64,000 bases of DNA from JOPF136 sp963773835 (GCA_963773835.1 CAVZCQ010000001.1:930001-994000), one strand, 5' to 3'; counted from the first letter of the stretch, positions 43,821 through 54,718 are shown. Translations and numbers: made by a program. The notes: generated by a model from the letters alone, not told the origin.

Positions 43821-45281
43821 ATGCGTTCGCGCCCCCTCGAACAGGTGGTGCAGCTCGCCGCTTCCCTCGCCATCGTGGCGGGAATCACCGCCTGTTACCG
43901 CCATCTGGTGGAAGTCAACGACACCACCATCGCCCTCACTTTCCTGCTCGCGATTCTAGCAGTTTCAGCGCTGTGGGGGTTGGCCGTGGCGGTGGTGATG
44001 TCCGTGGTGGCCATGCTGGCATTCAACTATTACTTCCTGCCGCCGATCGGAACATTTACCGTGGCCGACTCGAAGAATTGGGTGGCGCTGGGCGCCTTTC
44101 TGGTCACCGCGATACTCGCGAGCCAGCTTTCCTCGCGTGCGCGGAAAGAGGCGGAAGAGGCCGACCGCCGGAGGCGCGAGATCGAGCGGCTGTACACGTT
44201 CAGCCAGAAGCTGCTGGGCGAGGGCAACGTGATCCAACTGATGAACGCGATTCCCAATCACATCGTGGACACGTTTGAAGCCGGCGCGGCATCCCTGTTC
44301 CTGCCGGAAAAGAAGAAGTTCTACCGCTCGGGCCTCGGCGCCCTGCAACTGGATGAGGACCGGCTGCGCGACGCCTTCAGCCGGGACGAGCCGGCCATCG
44401 ACCAGCATGCGGGCTTCTGTTTCGCTCCGGTGCGCCTGGGCGTGCGTCCCATCGGCAGCTTCGGGATATCCGGAGTGCCGCCGTCGCGGCAGACGCTGGA
44501 AGCGCTGGGCACGCTGATCGGCATCGCCATCGAGCGGGCGCGCAACGTGGAGCTGCTGGGAAAAGCGGAAGCCGACCGCCAGGGCGAGCGGCTCAAATCC
44601 GCGCTGCTCGATTCCATCACCCATGATTTCCGCACGCCGCTCACGTCCATCAAAGCCTCCATCACCACGCTGCTCTCCGACGGCGCTGCCGGCCCCGTGC
44701 CGCAGCGGGAGCTGCTCATCGTGATCAACGAGGAGTGCGACCGGCTGAACCATCTGGTGGAGGAAGCCGCGGAAATGGCCCGGCTGGAGGCCGGGGAGGT
44801 GGAACTGAAGCTTGCGCCCGCCAGCCCACGGGAGATTGTGGAGGCGGCGCTGGCCTACAGCCACAACATGCTGGGCACGCGCGAGGTCCGCGTCGAAATT
44901 CCGCCCACCGTTCCGCCCGTCCGCGCGGACCGAGACCGCATCCGCGAGGTCGTGTGCCATTTGGTGGACAACGCGCACCACTACTCGCCCATCGACCGTC
45001 CCATCCGCATCACGGCGGAAGCCGTGGGCAATTCCGTGGTGATCAGCGTGGCCGACCAGGGCGCCGGCATCGAGGAACTGGAGCAGGGAATCATTTTCGA
45101 CAAATTTTACCGCGGCAAGGACCAGCGCTACCTGGTGCAGGGCACGGGCATGGGACTGCCCATCTCCAAAGCGCTGGTGGAGGCGCACGGGGGCTCGATC
45201 AGCGTGACCAGCCAGATCGGCCACGGGTCGGTCTTCTCGTTCACGCTGCCCATCGATCGCACGCCGGTCGAACGCGCATGA
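43821..45281 (+). CDS. kdpD: KdpD C-terminal histidine kinase part (DUF4118-GAF-HisKA-HATPase)
   Basis: The product is a 486-residue membrane kinase equal to the C-terminal half of KdpD. Four DUF4118 helices (about 10-105) come first, with FNYYFLPPIGTFTVADSKNWVAL. A GAF-like domain follows, then HisKA with His268 in DSITHDFRTPLTSIK, and an HATPase with DQGAGIEE and GTGMGLPISKALV. It lacks the N-terminal KdpD/USP half, which is a divergent gene 51 bases away. Its stop overlaps kdpE by ATGA, so it pairs with KdpE to control the kdp operon (structural genes at the window start). Confidence 0.92.
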   Translation: MRSRPLEQVVQLAASLAIVAGITACYRHLVEVNDTTIALTFLLAILAVSALWGLAVAVVMSVVAMLAFNYYFLPPIGTFTVADSKNWVALGAFLVTAILASQLSSRARKEAEEADRRRREIERLYTFSQKLLGEGNVIQLMNAIPNHIVDTFEAGAASLFLPEKKKFYRSGLGALQLDEDRLRDAFSRDEPAIDQHAGFCFAPVRLGVRPIGSFGISGVPPSRQTLEALGTLIGIAIERARNVELLGKAEADRQGERLKSALLDSITHDFRTPLTSIKASITTLLSDGAAGPVPQRELLIVINEECDRLNHLVEEAAEMARLEAGEVELKLAPASPREIVEAALAYSHNMLGTREVRVEIPPTVPPVRADRDRIREVVCHLVDNAHHYSPIDRPIRITAEAVGNSVVISVADQGAGIEELEQGIIFDKFYRGKDQRYLVQGTGMGLPISKALVEAHGGSISVTSQIGHGSVFSFTLPIDRTPVERA

Positions 45282-45982
45282 CCTCAGCCAAAATCCTGGT
45301 GGTGGATGACGCGCCGCAGGTTCGCCGGGTGATGCGAGCTTCGCTCACGGCGCAGGGCTACACCGTGTTTGAAGCGCGCGACGGCGAGGAGGCCCTCGAG
45401 AGCGTGCGCGCCACTCCTCCCGACCTGATTCTTCTCGACGTGAACATGCCCCGCATGGACGGGCTCGCCGCCTGCCGCGAAATCCGCCGCGGCTCCGCCG
45501 TGCCCATCATCATGCTCACTGTGCGCGACGCGGAACGCGACAAGGTTGCCGCGCTCGACGCCGGCGCCGACGACTACGTGGTGAAACCCTTCGGCATGCC
45601 GGAGCTGCTGGCCCGCATCCGCGCCGCTCTCCGCCGCACCACGCAGGCTGAAGAATTGCCCGCGCTCGTCACGCGCGAGCTGAATATAGATTTTGCCGCC
45701 CGGCGCGTGACCGTGCGTGGCCGCACGGTGCACCTGACGCCGAAAGAGTTCGACCTGCTGCGCCAACTCGTGGCGGGGCAGGGCAAACCGCTCTCGCATC
45801 GGCGGCTGCTTCAGTCGGTGTGGGGGCCGGACTACGGGGACGAGACGGAATACTTGCGCGTGGTGATCAACCAACTTCGGAAAAAACTGGAGGCCGACCC
45901 GGCCCACCCGCGCTACATCCTCACCGAGCCCTGGGTGGGATACCGGTTCGAGCCTCCGCGCGATGCGCGACCGGGCCCGGCG

Positions 45983-46000
<18 letters not shown>
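45278..46000 (+). CDS. kdpE: KdpE response regulator
   Basis: The product is a 240-residue OmpR-type regulator. The receiver domain has Asp54 in LILLDVNMPRMDG and Lys in YVVKPFG; the winged helix has LTPKEFDLLRQLV and VVINQLRKKLEAD. It starts inside the kinase stop codon. Its 3' end overlaps the convergent glpK gene by 18 bases. It would switch on kdpFABC at low potassium. Confidence 0.93.
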
Positions 46001-47491
<1,491 letters not shown>

Positions 47492-47687
47492 CCGTCCTGG
47501 TGCGGTGCGGTCGAAATCGCGGCCCACTTCTACCACGAAGGATTCAAGCCAACAACCGCGCTGCTCTAGCGCAACCATACGCCGCAGCCACGTTTTCCGG
47601 CTGGGCCACGGCTATTGTTCTTCGCTCTGCCTTCTGATAGTCTCCGCCTCAAGACCAGCCCGGCCGAATCTCACAGGAGGTGTTCCG

Positions 47688-48146
47688 ATGGCATTTTGCG
47701 CCAAGTGTGGTGCACAGGTCGCCGAGGGCGCGACATTCTGTTCCGGCTGCGGGGCCGCGCGGGGTTCCGGTGGCGGCGCCGGAGCCGCCGCCGGCACGGG
47801 GCTCGATGAAAACGTGGCCGGCCTGCTTAGCTATGTTGTTGGCTGGGTCACCGGCCTTATCTTCTTTGTGATCGACAAACGCCCCTTCGTCAAATTCCAC
47901 GCCGCACAGTCGATGGTGACCTTCGGCGCGATATTCGTTCTCTACATGATCCTGGCCATCTTCATGAGTATGACCTGGATGATGGGCGCAGGAATCATCG
48001 GAACGATGGTCAGCTTCGCGGTGTATCCCATCATCGGGATCGCGAGTCTGGTGGCCTGGGTCCTCTGCATGGTGAAGGCATTCCAGCACGAGCGCTTCAA
48101 GCTTCCGATCATCGGCGACATCGCGGAAAATATCGCCGGGAAGTAG
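47688..48146 (+). CDS. zinc-ribbon DUF4870-like membrane protein
   Basis: The product is a 152-residue protein. The N-terminal zinc ribbon has Cys4, Cys7, Cys18 and Cys21 (FCAKCG, FCSGCG), followed by a Gly/Ala linker and three to four helices of the DUF4870 (Tic20-like) family (GLLSYVVGWVTGLIFFVID, then FVKFHAAQSMVTF). AGGAGGTG lies before the ATG at 47688. Function unknown. Confidence 0.88.
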   Translation: MAFCAKCGAQVAEGATFCSGCGAARGSGGGAGAAAGTGLDENVAGLLSYVVGWVTGLIFFVIDKRPFVKFHAAQSMVTFGAIFVLYMILAIFMSMTWMMGAGIIGTMVSFAVYPIIGIASLVAWVLCMVKAFQHERFKLPIIGDIAENIAGK

Positions 48147-48180
48147 GCGTTCGCCGCAGCGCTCGGCGATGGAACGAGCA

Positions 48181-48200
48181 CAGCCAAGAGTGGCTGTGCC
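48181..48200. repeat. small intergenic palindrome (CACAGCCA type)
   Basis: CACAGCCA and TGGCTGTG pair across AGAG between the DUF4870 and SorA-like genes. It resembles the GCACAGGCT hairpins at 26.85 and 54.7 kb. Confidence 0.5.
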
Positions 48201-48270
48201 ACATTTCGCCCGAAAATAGTCGGCTGCTGGATCGGCGAAAGAAGGAATGCAGTTCCGCCAGGAGTCGCGA

Positions 48271-49584
48271 ATGGCCGCAATCTCTCGCAGAAATCTCCTG
48301 AAGACTCTCACTACAGGTGCGGGAGCGCTGGCGCTCGGCCGGTTTACTGAAGCGGAAGCCGTGGCCGCCACCGCGCCGCAGACGCACGGTTCGGACCACC
48401 TCCCGCCTTTCACCGGGCCGGGCGCGAATCCCTATTGGACTTCCGTCGGCCCTTACGCCACGTATCCCCAGAAGTATCCGCTGATCCTGCTGACCGACCG
48501 TCCGGTGCAGCTCGAAACTCCGCGGCATTATTTCCAGACGCCGTTCACTCCCAATGGCGCCTTCTATGTCCGCTGGCACCTGGATGAAATCCCCAACACC
48601 GTGGACCTTAACGAATGGCGGCTCGAAATCACCGGCAACGTCAAAACCACGACGAAATACACGTATGGCATGTTGATCGACCCGCTGATCAGCACCACGG
48701 TTGCCGCGGTGAACCAGTGCTCCGGAAACAGCCGCAGCCGGCTGCAGCCACGAGTCGCCGGCGGCCAGTGGGGCAATGGCGCGATGGGCAACGCGCTGTG
48801 GAAGGGCGTGCGGCTCTGGGATCTGCTTCTCCACGTGGGCATGAATCCCGGTTCGGTCCAGGTGCAGTTCCAGGGGCTGGACCGCGGGAAAGGTCCGGAG
48901 GGACTGGGTTCGTACGCATTCATGAAATCACTGGACCTTTCCGATCCGGTGATCAAAGAGTGCATCCTGGCCTACGAAATGAACGGGGAGCCGCTGCCCA
49001 TGCTGAACGGGTTTCCCCTCCGGCTGATCGTGCCCGGCTATTTCGCGACCTACTGGGTGAAGTCGCTGACCACGATTCGCGTGCTCGACAAACCGGACGA
49101 GAATTTCTGGATGAAAACGGCCTACCGCGTTCCCGACACGCCGCGTGGCACGACCACGCCGGAAGCCGTGAAAGCCGGCACGGTGAAAACGGTTCCCATC
49201 GGCCGCATGCCCGTGCGCTCTTTCATGATCACGCCGGAGCCGAACGCCAAGATTCCGTTCGGCATGATCGTGACGCTGCGGGGAATCGCATTCAGCGGGT
49301 ACGGGCGGGTGACGAGCGTGGAAGTTTCGGAGGATGACGGCAAATTCTGGGCCCCGGCCCAACTGGGGGAGGATTTCGGCCCCTACAGCTTCCGCACCTG
49401 GGAGTTTTCCTGGAGGCCGCGCCGGCACGGCGCGCACATGCTGGCTGTTCGCGCCACGGATGAAAAGGGCAACGTCCAGCCCGACGAGCCGGTGTGGAAC
49501 CCCGGCGGCTACCTGTGGAATCGCATCGAGCGCCAGCCGATCATGGTGGGGACGCAAGCCCTGATGGAAGGAACGCCAAAATGA
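48271..49584 (+). CDS. Tat-exported molybdopterin oxidoreductase, sulfite dehydrogenase (SorA)-like
   Basis: The product is a 437-residue periplasmic enzyme of the sulfite oxidase family. The Tat signal is SRRNLLKTLTTGAGALALG. Cys150 in VAAVNQCSGNSRSR is the Mo ligand; GAMGNALWKGVRLWDLL and a C-terminal dimerisation domain (VEVSEDDGKFWAPAQLG) follow. The downstream c-type cytochrome overlaps its stop by ATGA, the SorAB arrangement in which electrons pass to the cytochrome. ATG 48271 follows AGGAG. Confidence 0.9.
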   Translation: MAAISRRNLLKTLTTGAGALALGRFTEAEAVAATAPQTHGSDHLPPFTGPGANPYWTSVGPYATYPQKYPLILLTDRPVQLETPRHYFQTPFTPNGAFYVRWHLDEIPNTVDLNEWRLEITGNVKTTTKYTYGMLIDPLISTTVAAVNQCSGNSRSRLQPRVAGGQWGNGAMGNALWKGVRLWDLLLHVGMNPGSVQVQFQGLDRGKGPEGLGSYAFMKSLDLSDPVIKECILAYEMNGEPLPMLNGFPLRLIVPGYFATYWVKSLTTIRVLDKPDENFWMKTAYRVPDTPRGTTTPEAVKAGTVKTVPIGRMPVRSFMITPEPNAKIPFGMIVTLRGIAFSGYGRVTSVEVSEDDGKFWAPAQLGEDFGPYSFRTWEFSWRPRRHGAHMLAVRATDEKGNVQPDEPVWNPGGYLWNRIERQPIMVGTQALMEGTPK

Positions 49585-50015
49585 GAAATCGCACGCGCCT
49601 CCGTCCCCCAGCGGCGTTTTTCGCCGTCGCGGGTATCCTGGCATTTGCTGCAGGCACGCTGCTCTATGCCCAGACCGAAACCGGAGACTATTCCCAGCGC
49701 AATCTGGGCGCGCTGGCCCAGGCGGCGCAGCCTGCGCCCGCTCCCGGCGCCAAATATTCGGTCGGCAGCTATCCTCTCTATTGGCCCGAATCCGAGTTCG
49801 CCGCGGGTGAAGGGCGCGATCTCGTCCTTGGCTACTGCAACGCCTGCCACAGCCCGCGGTACATCCTGATGCAGCCGCCGCTCACACACGAGCAGTGGGC
49901 TGGCGAGGTCACAAAGATGGTGAAGACTTTCGGCATCCAAATTCCCGATGCGGACCAGACCACCATCATCAACTACCTCACCGCCCATTACTCGCCCGAA
50001 ACGCGGAAGAAATAG
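49581..50015 (+). CDS. SorB-like c-type cytochrome
   Basis: The product is a 144-residue exported single-heme cytochrome. A signal anchor (about 10-30) is followed by heme site CNACH (86-90) in GYCNACHSPRYILMQPPL and a C-terminal helix (IINYLTAHYSPETRKK). It is coupled to the SorA-like gene. It would accept electrons from sulfite (or a related substrate) oxidation. Confidence 0.9.
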   Translation: MRNRTRLRPPAAFFAVAGILAFAAGTLLYAQTETGDYSQRNLGALAQAAQPAPAPGAKYSVGSYPLYWPESEFAAGEGRDLVLGYCNACHSPRYILMQPPLTHEQWAGEVTKMVKTFGIQIPDADQTTIINYLTAHYSPETRKK

Positions 50016-50085
50016 GATCCATCGTTTCGAAGGGCCTCGACGGAGGAATGGCTTTACGGGGCACATTCTGGGCCCATCTTCGCAG

Positions 50086-50108
50086 AGGCACGGCATGCCG
50101 TGCCCCTA
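50086..50108. repeat. REP-like palindrome
   Basis: A copy of the GGGGCACGG-CATG palindrome, slightly shortened on the left (AGGCACGG), between the cytochrome and the FMN oxidase genes. Confidence 0.85.
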
Positions 50109-50162
50109 CAGACCCGCAAGAAATAATGCCGCATTCGAATTTCCGGGGTGCATCCCGTGTTT

Positions 50163-50190
50163 GCAGGGGCACGGCATGCCGTGCCCCTAC
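50163..50190. repeat. REP-like palindrome
   Basis: A further near-perfect 28-base copy (GCAGGGGCACGG start), 77 bases from the previous one. Together they fill part of the 300-base gap before the FMN oxidase gene. Confidence 0.88.
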
Positions 50191-50316
50191 GGCCGGGCTC
50201 AGCGAGATGCGCCGTTGACTTGTAGAAGCCCGCGGCAGTGACGACCGCGCCACATTTCGCAAATGCGCGGTAAAATTCCTCCTCGCGTCCCGACTGTCCC
50301 GTGCCAGGAGTCACCG

Positions 50317-51519
50317 GTGAGCCAGCCGCCCAATCCGCTGTTCGACGGCCTGCAACATCAGACGCAAATCTATTTGCGCGGGCTGATGGGCGAGCGCTCT
50401 TCCGTTCCCATCGCGCTGGAGCAACTGGAAGAAAAAGCGCGCCAGGCGCTGAGGCCGGAAGCGTGGGATTACGTGGCCGGGGGCGCCGGCTCGGAAGACA
50501 CGGTGCGCGCCAATCGAGAAGCCTTCCGCCGCTGGCGAATCGTTCCCCGCATGCTGCGCGACGTTTCCGAACGCGATATCGGCGTGGACCTGTTCGGCAT
50601 CCGGCTGCCCGGCCCCGTGCTGCTGGGCCCCGTGGGCGTGCAGAGCATTTTGCATCCCGATGCGGAGCTGGCCTCGGCGCGCGCCGCGGCGTCGCTGGGC
50701 GTGCCCTTTGTTTACAGCACGGCCGCCTCGCGGTCGATCGAGCAGGTGGCAGAAGCGATGGGCAACGCGGCGCGCCTCTACCAGCTCTATTGGGCGCGCG
50801 ACCGCGACATAGCCGCGAGTATGGTGGCGCGGGCCGAACGCGCCGGATACTCCGCCATTGTGGTCACTCTGGACACAACGATCCTCGGGTGGCGCGCCCG
50901 CGACCTGGACCGCGCGTATTTGCCGTTCCTGAAGGGCGAAGGCGTGGCGTGTTTCTTCAGCGATCCCGTGTTCCGCAGCCGTCTGGCCGCGCCGCCGGAG
51001 CAGGACCCGGGCGCCGCGGTGCGCCTGTGGGCGGGCGTTTTCGGAAACAGCGCGCTCAATTGGAAGGACCTTCCGTTCCTGCGCAGCCGCACCAAACTCC
51101 CCATTCTGCTCAAAGGGATTCTGCATGCCGACGACGCGGCGCGCGCCGTGGACAGCGGCGTGGACGGCATCATCGTGTCGAATCATGGCGGGCGGCAGGT
51201 GGATGGCGCGGTGGCCGCGCTCGAGGCGTTGCCCCATGTGGTGAAAGCTGTGCGAGGGGAGATTCCGGTGCTGTTCGACAGCGGCATCCGCCACGGAGCA
51301 GACGCGTTCAAAGCGATCGCGCTCGGGGCGCGCGCCGTCCTGCTCGGACGTCTCTATGTGTACGGACTGGCCATCGCGGGAGAACAGGGAGTGCGCGACG
51401 TGGTGCAGAATTTCCTGGCGGATTTCGACCTGACGCTGGCCCTCTCCGGATATCGAAATTGTGCGGAGCTGACCCCCGCCTCGCTGCTGCGGGAGGACCA
51501 GGAAGGTCCGTCCCGCTGA
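50317..51519 (+). CDS. FMN-dependent alpha-hydroxy acid oxidase/dehydrogenase (LldD/lactate oxidase type)
   Basis: The product is a 400-residue flavoenzyme of the glycolate oxidase/L-lactate dehydrogenase family. YQLYWARDRDIAASMV, LLKGILHADDAARAVDSGVDGIIVSNHGGRQVDG (conserved His and Arg) and IPVLFDSGIRHGADAFKAIALGA form the FMN barrel. It starts at GTG 50317, six bases after AGGAG; an upstream ATG (50263) is less likely. Lactate is the best guess as substrate. Confidence 0.9.
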   Translation: MSQPPNPLFDGLQHQTQIYLRGLMGERSSVPIALEQLEEKARQALRPEAWDYVAGGAGSEDTVRANREAFRRWRIVPRMLRDVSERDIGVDLFGIRLPGPVLLGPVGVQSILHPDAELASARAAASLGVPFVYSTAASRSIEQVAEAMGNAARLYQLYWARDRDIAASMVARAERAGYSAIVVTLDTTILGWRARDLDRAYLPFLKGEGVACFFSDPVFRSRLAAPPEQDPGAAVRLWAGVFGNSALNWKDLPFLRSRTKLPILLKGILHADDAARAVDSGVDGIIVSNHGGRQVDGAVAALEALPHVVKAVRGEIPVLFDSGIRHGADAFKAIALGARAVLLGRLYVYGLAIAGEQGVRDVVQNFLADFDLTLALSGYRNCAELTPASLLREDQEGPSR

Positions 51520-51523
51520 GGCC

Positions 51524-53017
51524 TCAGGCCACTCCCACTTGCTCTGCCTTCAATTCCGCAAGCCCGGCGGAGATCGCGCCGTCCAGATCGCTATGCGGCG
51601 CGGGCGACTTCTGGGCCTGCTGGTAGAGAAGCGCGGCTTCGCTGTGCCGGAAGAGCTGTTTGCGGTAAATGGCCGCGGCGGAGACCAGCGCGTTCACGGA
51701 GAGGCGGTCGTTCGGATAGGCCAGCGCGAGTTTCTGATATTCGGATGCGGCGCGCTCCCAGTTCTGGCGTCCTTCCTGGTAGCGGCACAGCTCCAACCAC
51801 ACCGCTTTATGGAGCTTCGCGCCGCCCGCGCCCAGGAACTCCTCATAGCGCTCCCAGGCCTGGTCCATCTGACGAGCATTCACCAGCACGCGGCAAAGCG
51901 CGCCGAGCTGATCGCGATGCGCCTCCAGATCCTGCTTCCTCCAGTAGAGATTCAGCAGCATGATCTGGGCTTCCACGTCTTCCGGCTTTTGCGCGAGGTG
52001 CTGCTTGACGGAGACGATCGCGGCTGCCACATCGTTCTTCTCGATGGAGTCGGTGGCCGCCACGAGTTGTTCGCCGGCGGTCCAGGTGACTTTCGCCTCG
52101 ATCTCCTTGTCCGCCTTCTGTTCCAGGCCGGTGGCGCTCAGCAGCAGCGCCAGCCCGGCACCGGCCACGAACCCGCCGATATGGGCCCAGTGGGCCACTC
52201 CGCTGGACTGCCCGAACAGGAATCCCGAGAGCAATTCCTGAGCGAGCCACAGGGGGAGCAGGGCAAACGCCGGGGCGTTGAATTTGAAGCGGATGAGCCG
52301 GAAGCCGAACAGGAAGAACCACATCATGCGGATTTTGGTTTTCGGGAAGCGCACCAGGAACGCGCCCATCAGCCCGGCGATCGCGCCCGAGGCGCCCAGC
52401 GACGGCACCAGGCTTCCCGCGTTCACCATCCCGTGCACCATCGTGGCCAGCAGCCCGCACAGCAGGTAAAACCCCGGATAGATCACCCGGCCCCAGGTAT
52501 CTTCCAGAATCGTTCCCGCCAACCACAGGAACCACATGTTGAAGATCAGGTGCAGCCATCCACCGTGGAGAAACATGGAGGTGAGATAGGAGATGAGCTT
52601 GGGATCCGCGGGGACGTAGGCGTAGTTGTGAAGCAGCGAGTGCTGCGTTTCATCCGAGTATTGCTGGCAGAGGGAGTCCATCTCGTCCTGGAGCTGAGCG
52701 GGTTCTAACATGAGCCTCATGCGCGCGTCCCAGCCGTCTTCCAGGTCGCGGTTAGACGATTTGAGTTTTTCCGACCATTTGGGATTGTTCTGCTCGAAGT
52801 TCTGCACGAAACGCTGCGCGTCATCCGTCATCTTCAGTTCCGGATGCGCGCCCCAGAGCATCAGCAGGTGGCTCTGCGTCTCGCCGAACTGCGCGGACTC
52901 CGAATCAATGGTCCAGTGCGTGCCCAGAAATACCAGCAGGTTCAAGGCAATGATGGCGATGGAAATGTACGGCCAGCGGCGCCCCCGCAGGTTCTCATGC
53001 CCAATGGGAATCAGCAT
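51524..53017 (-). CDS. rhomboid intramembrane protease with C-terminal repeat region
   Basis: The product is a 497-residue inner-membrane serine protease. The catalytic Ser210 is in LGASGAIAGLMG and His279 is in AHWAHIGGFVAG, with HGGWLHLIFNMWFL as the rhomboid hallmark before them. A soluble insertion (about 38-130) separates helix 1 from the core. A helical tetratricopeptide-like tail (about 310-497) follows. The ATG at 53017 follows GAGGAGGC. It is transcribed convergent to the FMN oxidase gene. Confidence 0.9.
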   Translation of the reverse strand: MLIPIGHENLRGRRWPYISIAIIALNLLVFLGTHWTIDSESAQFGETQSHLLMLWGAHPELKMTDDAQRFVQNFEQNNPKWSEKLKSSNRDLEDGWDARMRLMLEPAQLQDEMDSLCQQYSDETQHSLLHNYAYVPADPKLISYLTSMFLHGGWLHLIFNMWFLWLAGTILEDTWGRVIYPGFYLLCGLLATMVHGMVNAGSLVPSLGASGAIAGLMGAFLVRFPKTKIRMMWFFLFGFRLIRFKFNAPAFALLPLWLAQELLSGFLFGQSSGVAHWAHIGGFVAGAGLALLLSATGLEQKADKEIEAKVTWTAGEQLVAATDSIEKNDVAAAIVSVKQHLAQKPEDVEAQIMLLNLYWRKQDLEAHRDQLGALCRVLVNARQMDQAWERYEEFLGAGGAKLHKAVWLELCRYQEGRQNWERAASEYQKLALAYPNDRLSVNALVSAAAIYRKQLFRHSEAALLYQQAQKSPAPHSDLDGAISAGLAELKAEQVGVA

Positions 53018-53207
53018 GGAAGCCTCCTCAGTACCGCAACGGAGCAATCCAGCGCAGGCTGCCTCCCAGGCGCTGCGGCGCCGGAACACTTCGGCGATTG
53101 AGGGTCATGGTCGCGGCGCCCGGCAACCCCCGCCATAGAACGGAAGTTCCAGACGCCAAAGAGTTACCCCAGGGCGGTAGGAGAGGCGCGGAACTGCGAT
53201 GGTTCAG

Positions 53208-53318
53208 CTACCAGAGTGTCGGGGTTCCGGCGGAGTGGAGGCGGCGGTCGCGAGTGAAGAGCGGAAGGCCAAGGTGGAGGGCAGTTGCGGCGATGCTGCG
53301 GTCGTGCATACCGCCGAT
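53208..53318 (-). pseudogene. PIN-domain toxin C-terminal remnant
   Basis: Directly after the VapC stop codon and in the same frame, 36 codons encode a second PIN C-terminus: GMHDRSIAATALHLGLPL then FTRDRRLHSAGTPTLW, ending TAG. HDRSIAATAL and TRDR match the last two PIN motifs. There is no start or N-terminal half, so it is a leftover of another toxin gene. Confidence 0.7.
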
Positions 53319-53732
53319 CTAAAGCAGAGCAACGTTTTCTGCCTGCGCGGCTTTGCGCAAGTCCACATCCAGTGATGCAAGGGGCAATTGGCGGCGAAGA
53401 GCCAACTCCAAGTACGCTGCGTCATAGGCCGTAAGTCCATACTTTTCACCAATAGCAAGTACCGCTCTTGCCTCGATGGAAGTAATCGCCGGGTCCGTGT
53501 CGATGGGCAAGCGCGCAAACTCCTCAAAGAAGAGCGCCGGCTGCCCTGCCTGGATGCGCTTCCTGCGGAGAGCAACCAGGAGGCCATTTAAGATTTCAGA
53601 ATGCCAGTGCGCGGGAACAAGGATTCGATCGCCCTGACGCAAGCGCTCCAGAAGCCCGTCGGTCCAACCGCTGGCTTCGTCCTCAAAGCACCAAGCCAAG
53701 GCCGCGGAGGCGTCCACAACGAAAAGGGCCAT
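53319..53732 (-). CDS. VapC-type PIN-domain toxin
   Basis: The product is a 137-residue ribonuclease toxin. Asp7 in FVVDASAALAW, Glu in WHSEILNGLL and Asp in LTAYDAAYLELAL form the acidic site, followed by ASLDVDLRKAA. The ATG at 53732 overlaps the antitoxin TGA. A remnant of another PIN gene follows in frame. Confidence 0.9.
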   Translation of the reverse strand: MALFVVDASAALAWCFEDEASGWTDGLLERLRQGDRILVPAHWHSEILNGLLVALRRKRIQAGQPALFFEEFARLPIDTDPAITSIEARAVLAIGEKYGLTAYDAAYLELALRRQLPLASLDVDLRKAAQAENVALL

Positions 53733-53965
53733 CAGTATTCGTGGCCTTCGTGGATCAGGTCCTTCGTTTGAAGACCGGCGAGCTTGTTCCCTTTGCGCAA
53801 ATCGAGAATTCGTTCGATGGCGGTGCGGACTGACTGAGTCTGAGCGTCACATGCGGAATGAAGCGCCTGCTTTGCCAAGATTTGCTGCACATAGACTTCA
53901 ACCGACACCCCCCGCGCGCGAGCCTCTGCCGCCAACTGGTCGGGAACTTTTATAGTGACGTGCAC
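53732..53965 (-). CDS. VapB-type antitoxin
   Basis: The product is a 77-residue antitoxin with an RHH-like N-terminus (VTIKVPDQLAAEARARGVSVEVYVQQIL) and a C-terminal toxin-binding tail. A GTG start at 53965 is the only in-frame choice. It is coupled to VapC by ATGA and likely autoregulates. Confidence 0.85.
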   Translation of the reverse strand: MHVTIKVPDQLAAEARARGVSVEVYVQQILAKQALHSACDAQTQSVRTAIERILDLRKGNKLAGLQTKDLIHEGHEY

Positions 53966-54049
53966 ATCTCAATCGTAGCACAAGGGAGGCACCGCCCCAC
54001 AGTTCGCCACGATTTGAAGCGGTCACTAACGGACGCCGGCGACCGCGTC

Positions 54050-54652
54050 TCAGAAGAGGAAGGGAACGAATCGGGGTTTGCCGCCCATCGCCGCGCGGTA
54101 GGCCGGCTCCGCGAGCAGCACTTTCTCCTCAGCGGTGACGCGTCCACGCAGAACCCAGGCGTGCGCCGGGGTGCCCGCGAGCGCGGTAATCCACGCGGTG
54201 TGGATCAGAGGCAGCGCGAGCATCTCCACGAACACCGCGGAGTAATTCGGATGTCGCACCCAGCGGTAGGGGCCGGTGGTCACCACGCCCAGCCGGGCCG
54301 AATCCATCACCTGTACGTTCCAGTGCGCGCCCAGCGTGTGGATGACCCACCAGCGCAGCGCGTTTGCGCCCAGGAACAGGACGCCCATGACGGAAGCCAG
54401 GAGGGGATAGAAGGGACGCTTCAGAAAAACCACTTCCGCGGCTGCGCCCGCGAGCACGCAGGTGTGCACCGCGACCATTGCCGGGAACCGCGGGTCCGCC
54501 GCCTTCGCCGCTCCCCGCGCCGCCAGGCTCCGCTGATTCCTGCGGGAGATGCGCAACTCCAGGATGCGCAGCACGGCGACGATGGCGACGAGGCCGACGT
54601 AGAACGTGCGGGTGGGCAGCGAGTCAATCTGCCAATGTTGGAGCCAGGGCAT
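54050..54652 (-). CDS. ICMT-family membrane methyltransferase
   Basis: The product is a 200-residue integral membrane methyltransferase of the isoprenylcysteine carboxyl methyltransferase family, with five predicted helices. VTTGPYRWVRHPNYSAVFVEMLA is the SAM-binding signature. The ATG at 54652 is chosen. The type III polyketide synthase gene lies 75 bases upstream on the same strand. In Bacillus, BpsB of this family O-methylates alkylpyrones made by the partner synthase BpsA, so the same job is likely here. Confidence 0.88.
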   Translation of the reverse strand: MPWLQHWQIDSLPTRTFYVGLVAIVAVLRILELRISRRNQRSLAARGAAKAADPRFPAMVAVHTCVLAGAAAEVVFLKRPFYPLLASVMGVLFLGANALRWWVIHTLGAHWNVQVMDSARLGVVTTGPYRWVRHPNYSAVFVEMLALPLIHTAWITALAGTPAHAWVLRGRVTAEEKVLLAEPAYRAAMGGKPRFVPFLF

Positions 54653-54696
54653 TGATTGTGGCCGGCGACCGGCAGAGATCCAGGCCTTCGAGCGAT

Positions 54697-54718
54697 GCAC
54701 AGGCATGATTGCCTGTGC
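54697..54718. repeat. small intergenic palindrome (GCACAGGCA type)
   Basis: GCACAGGCA and TGCCTGTGC pair perfectly across TGAT, between the synthase stop and the methyltransferase start, where it could modulate co-expression. Confidence 0.65.

Noticed and set aside
50301..51626. Plus-strand open frame of 441 codons beside the FMN oxidase
   Set aside because: It is a different frame of the same region as the clear flavoenzyme, with no ribosome site and Arg-rich nonsense composition.
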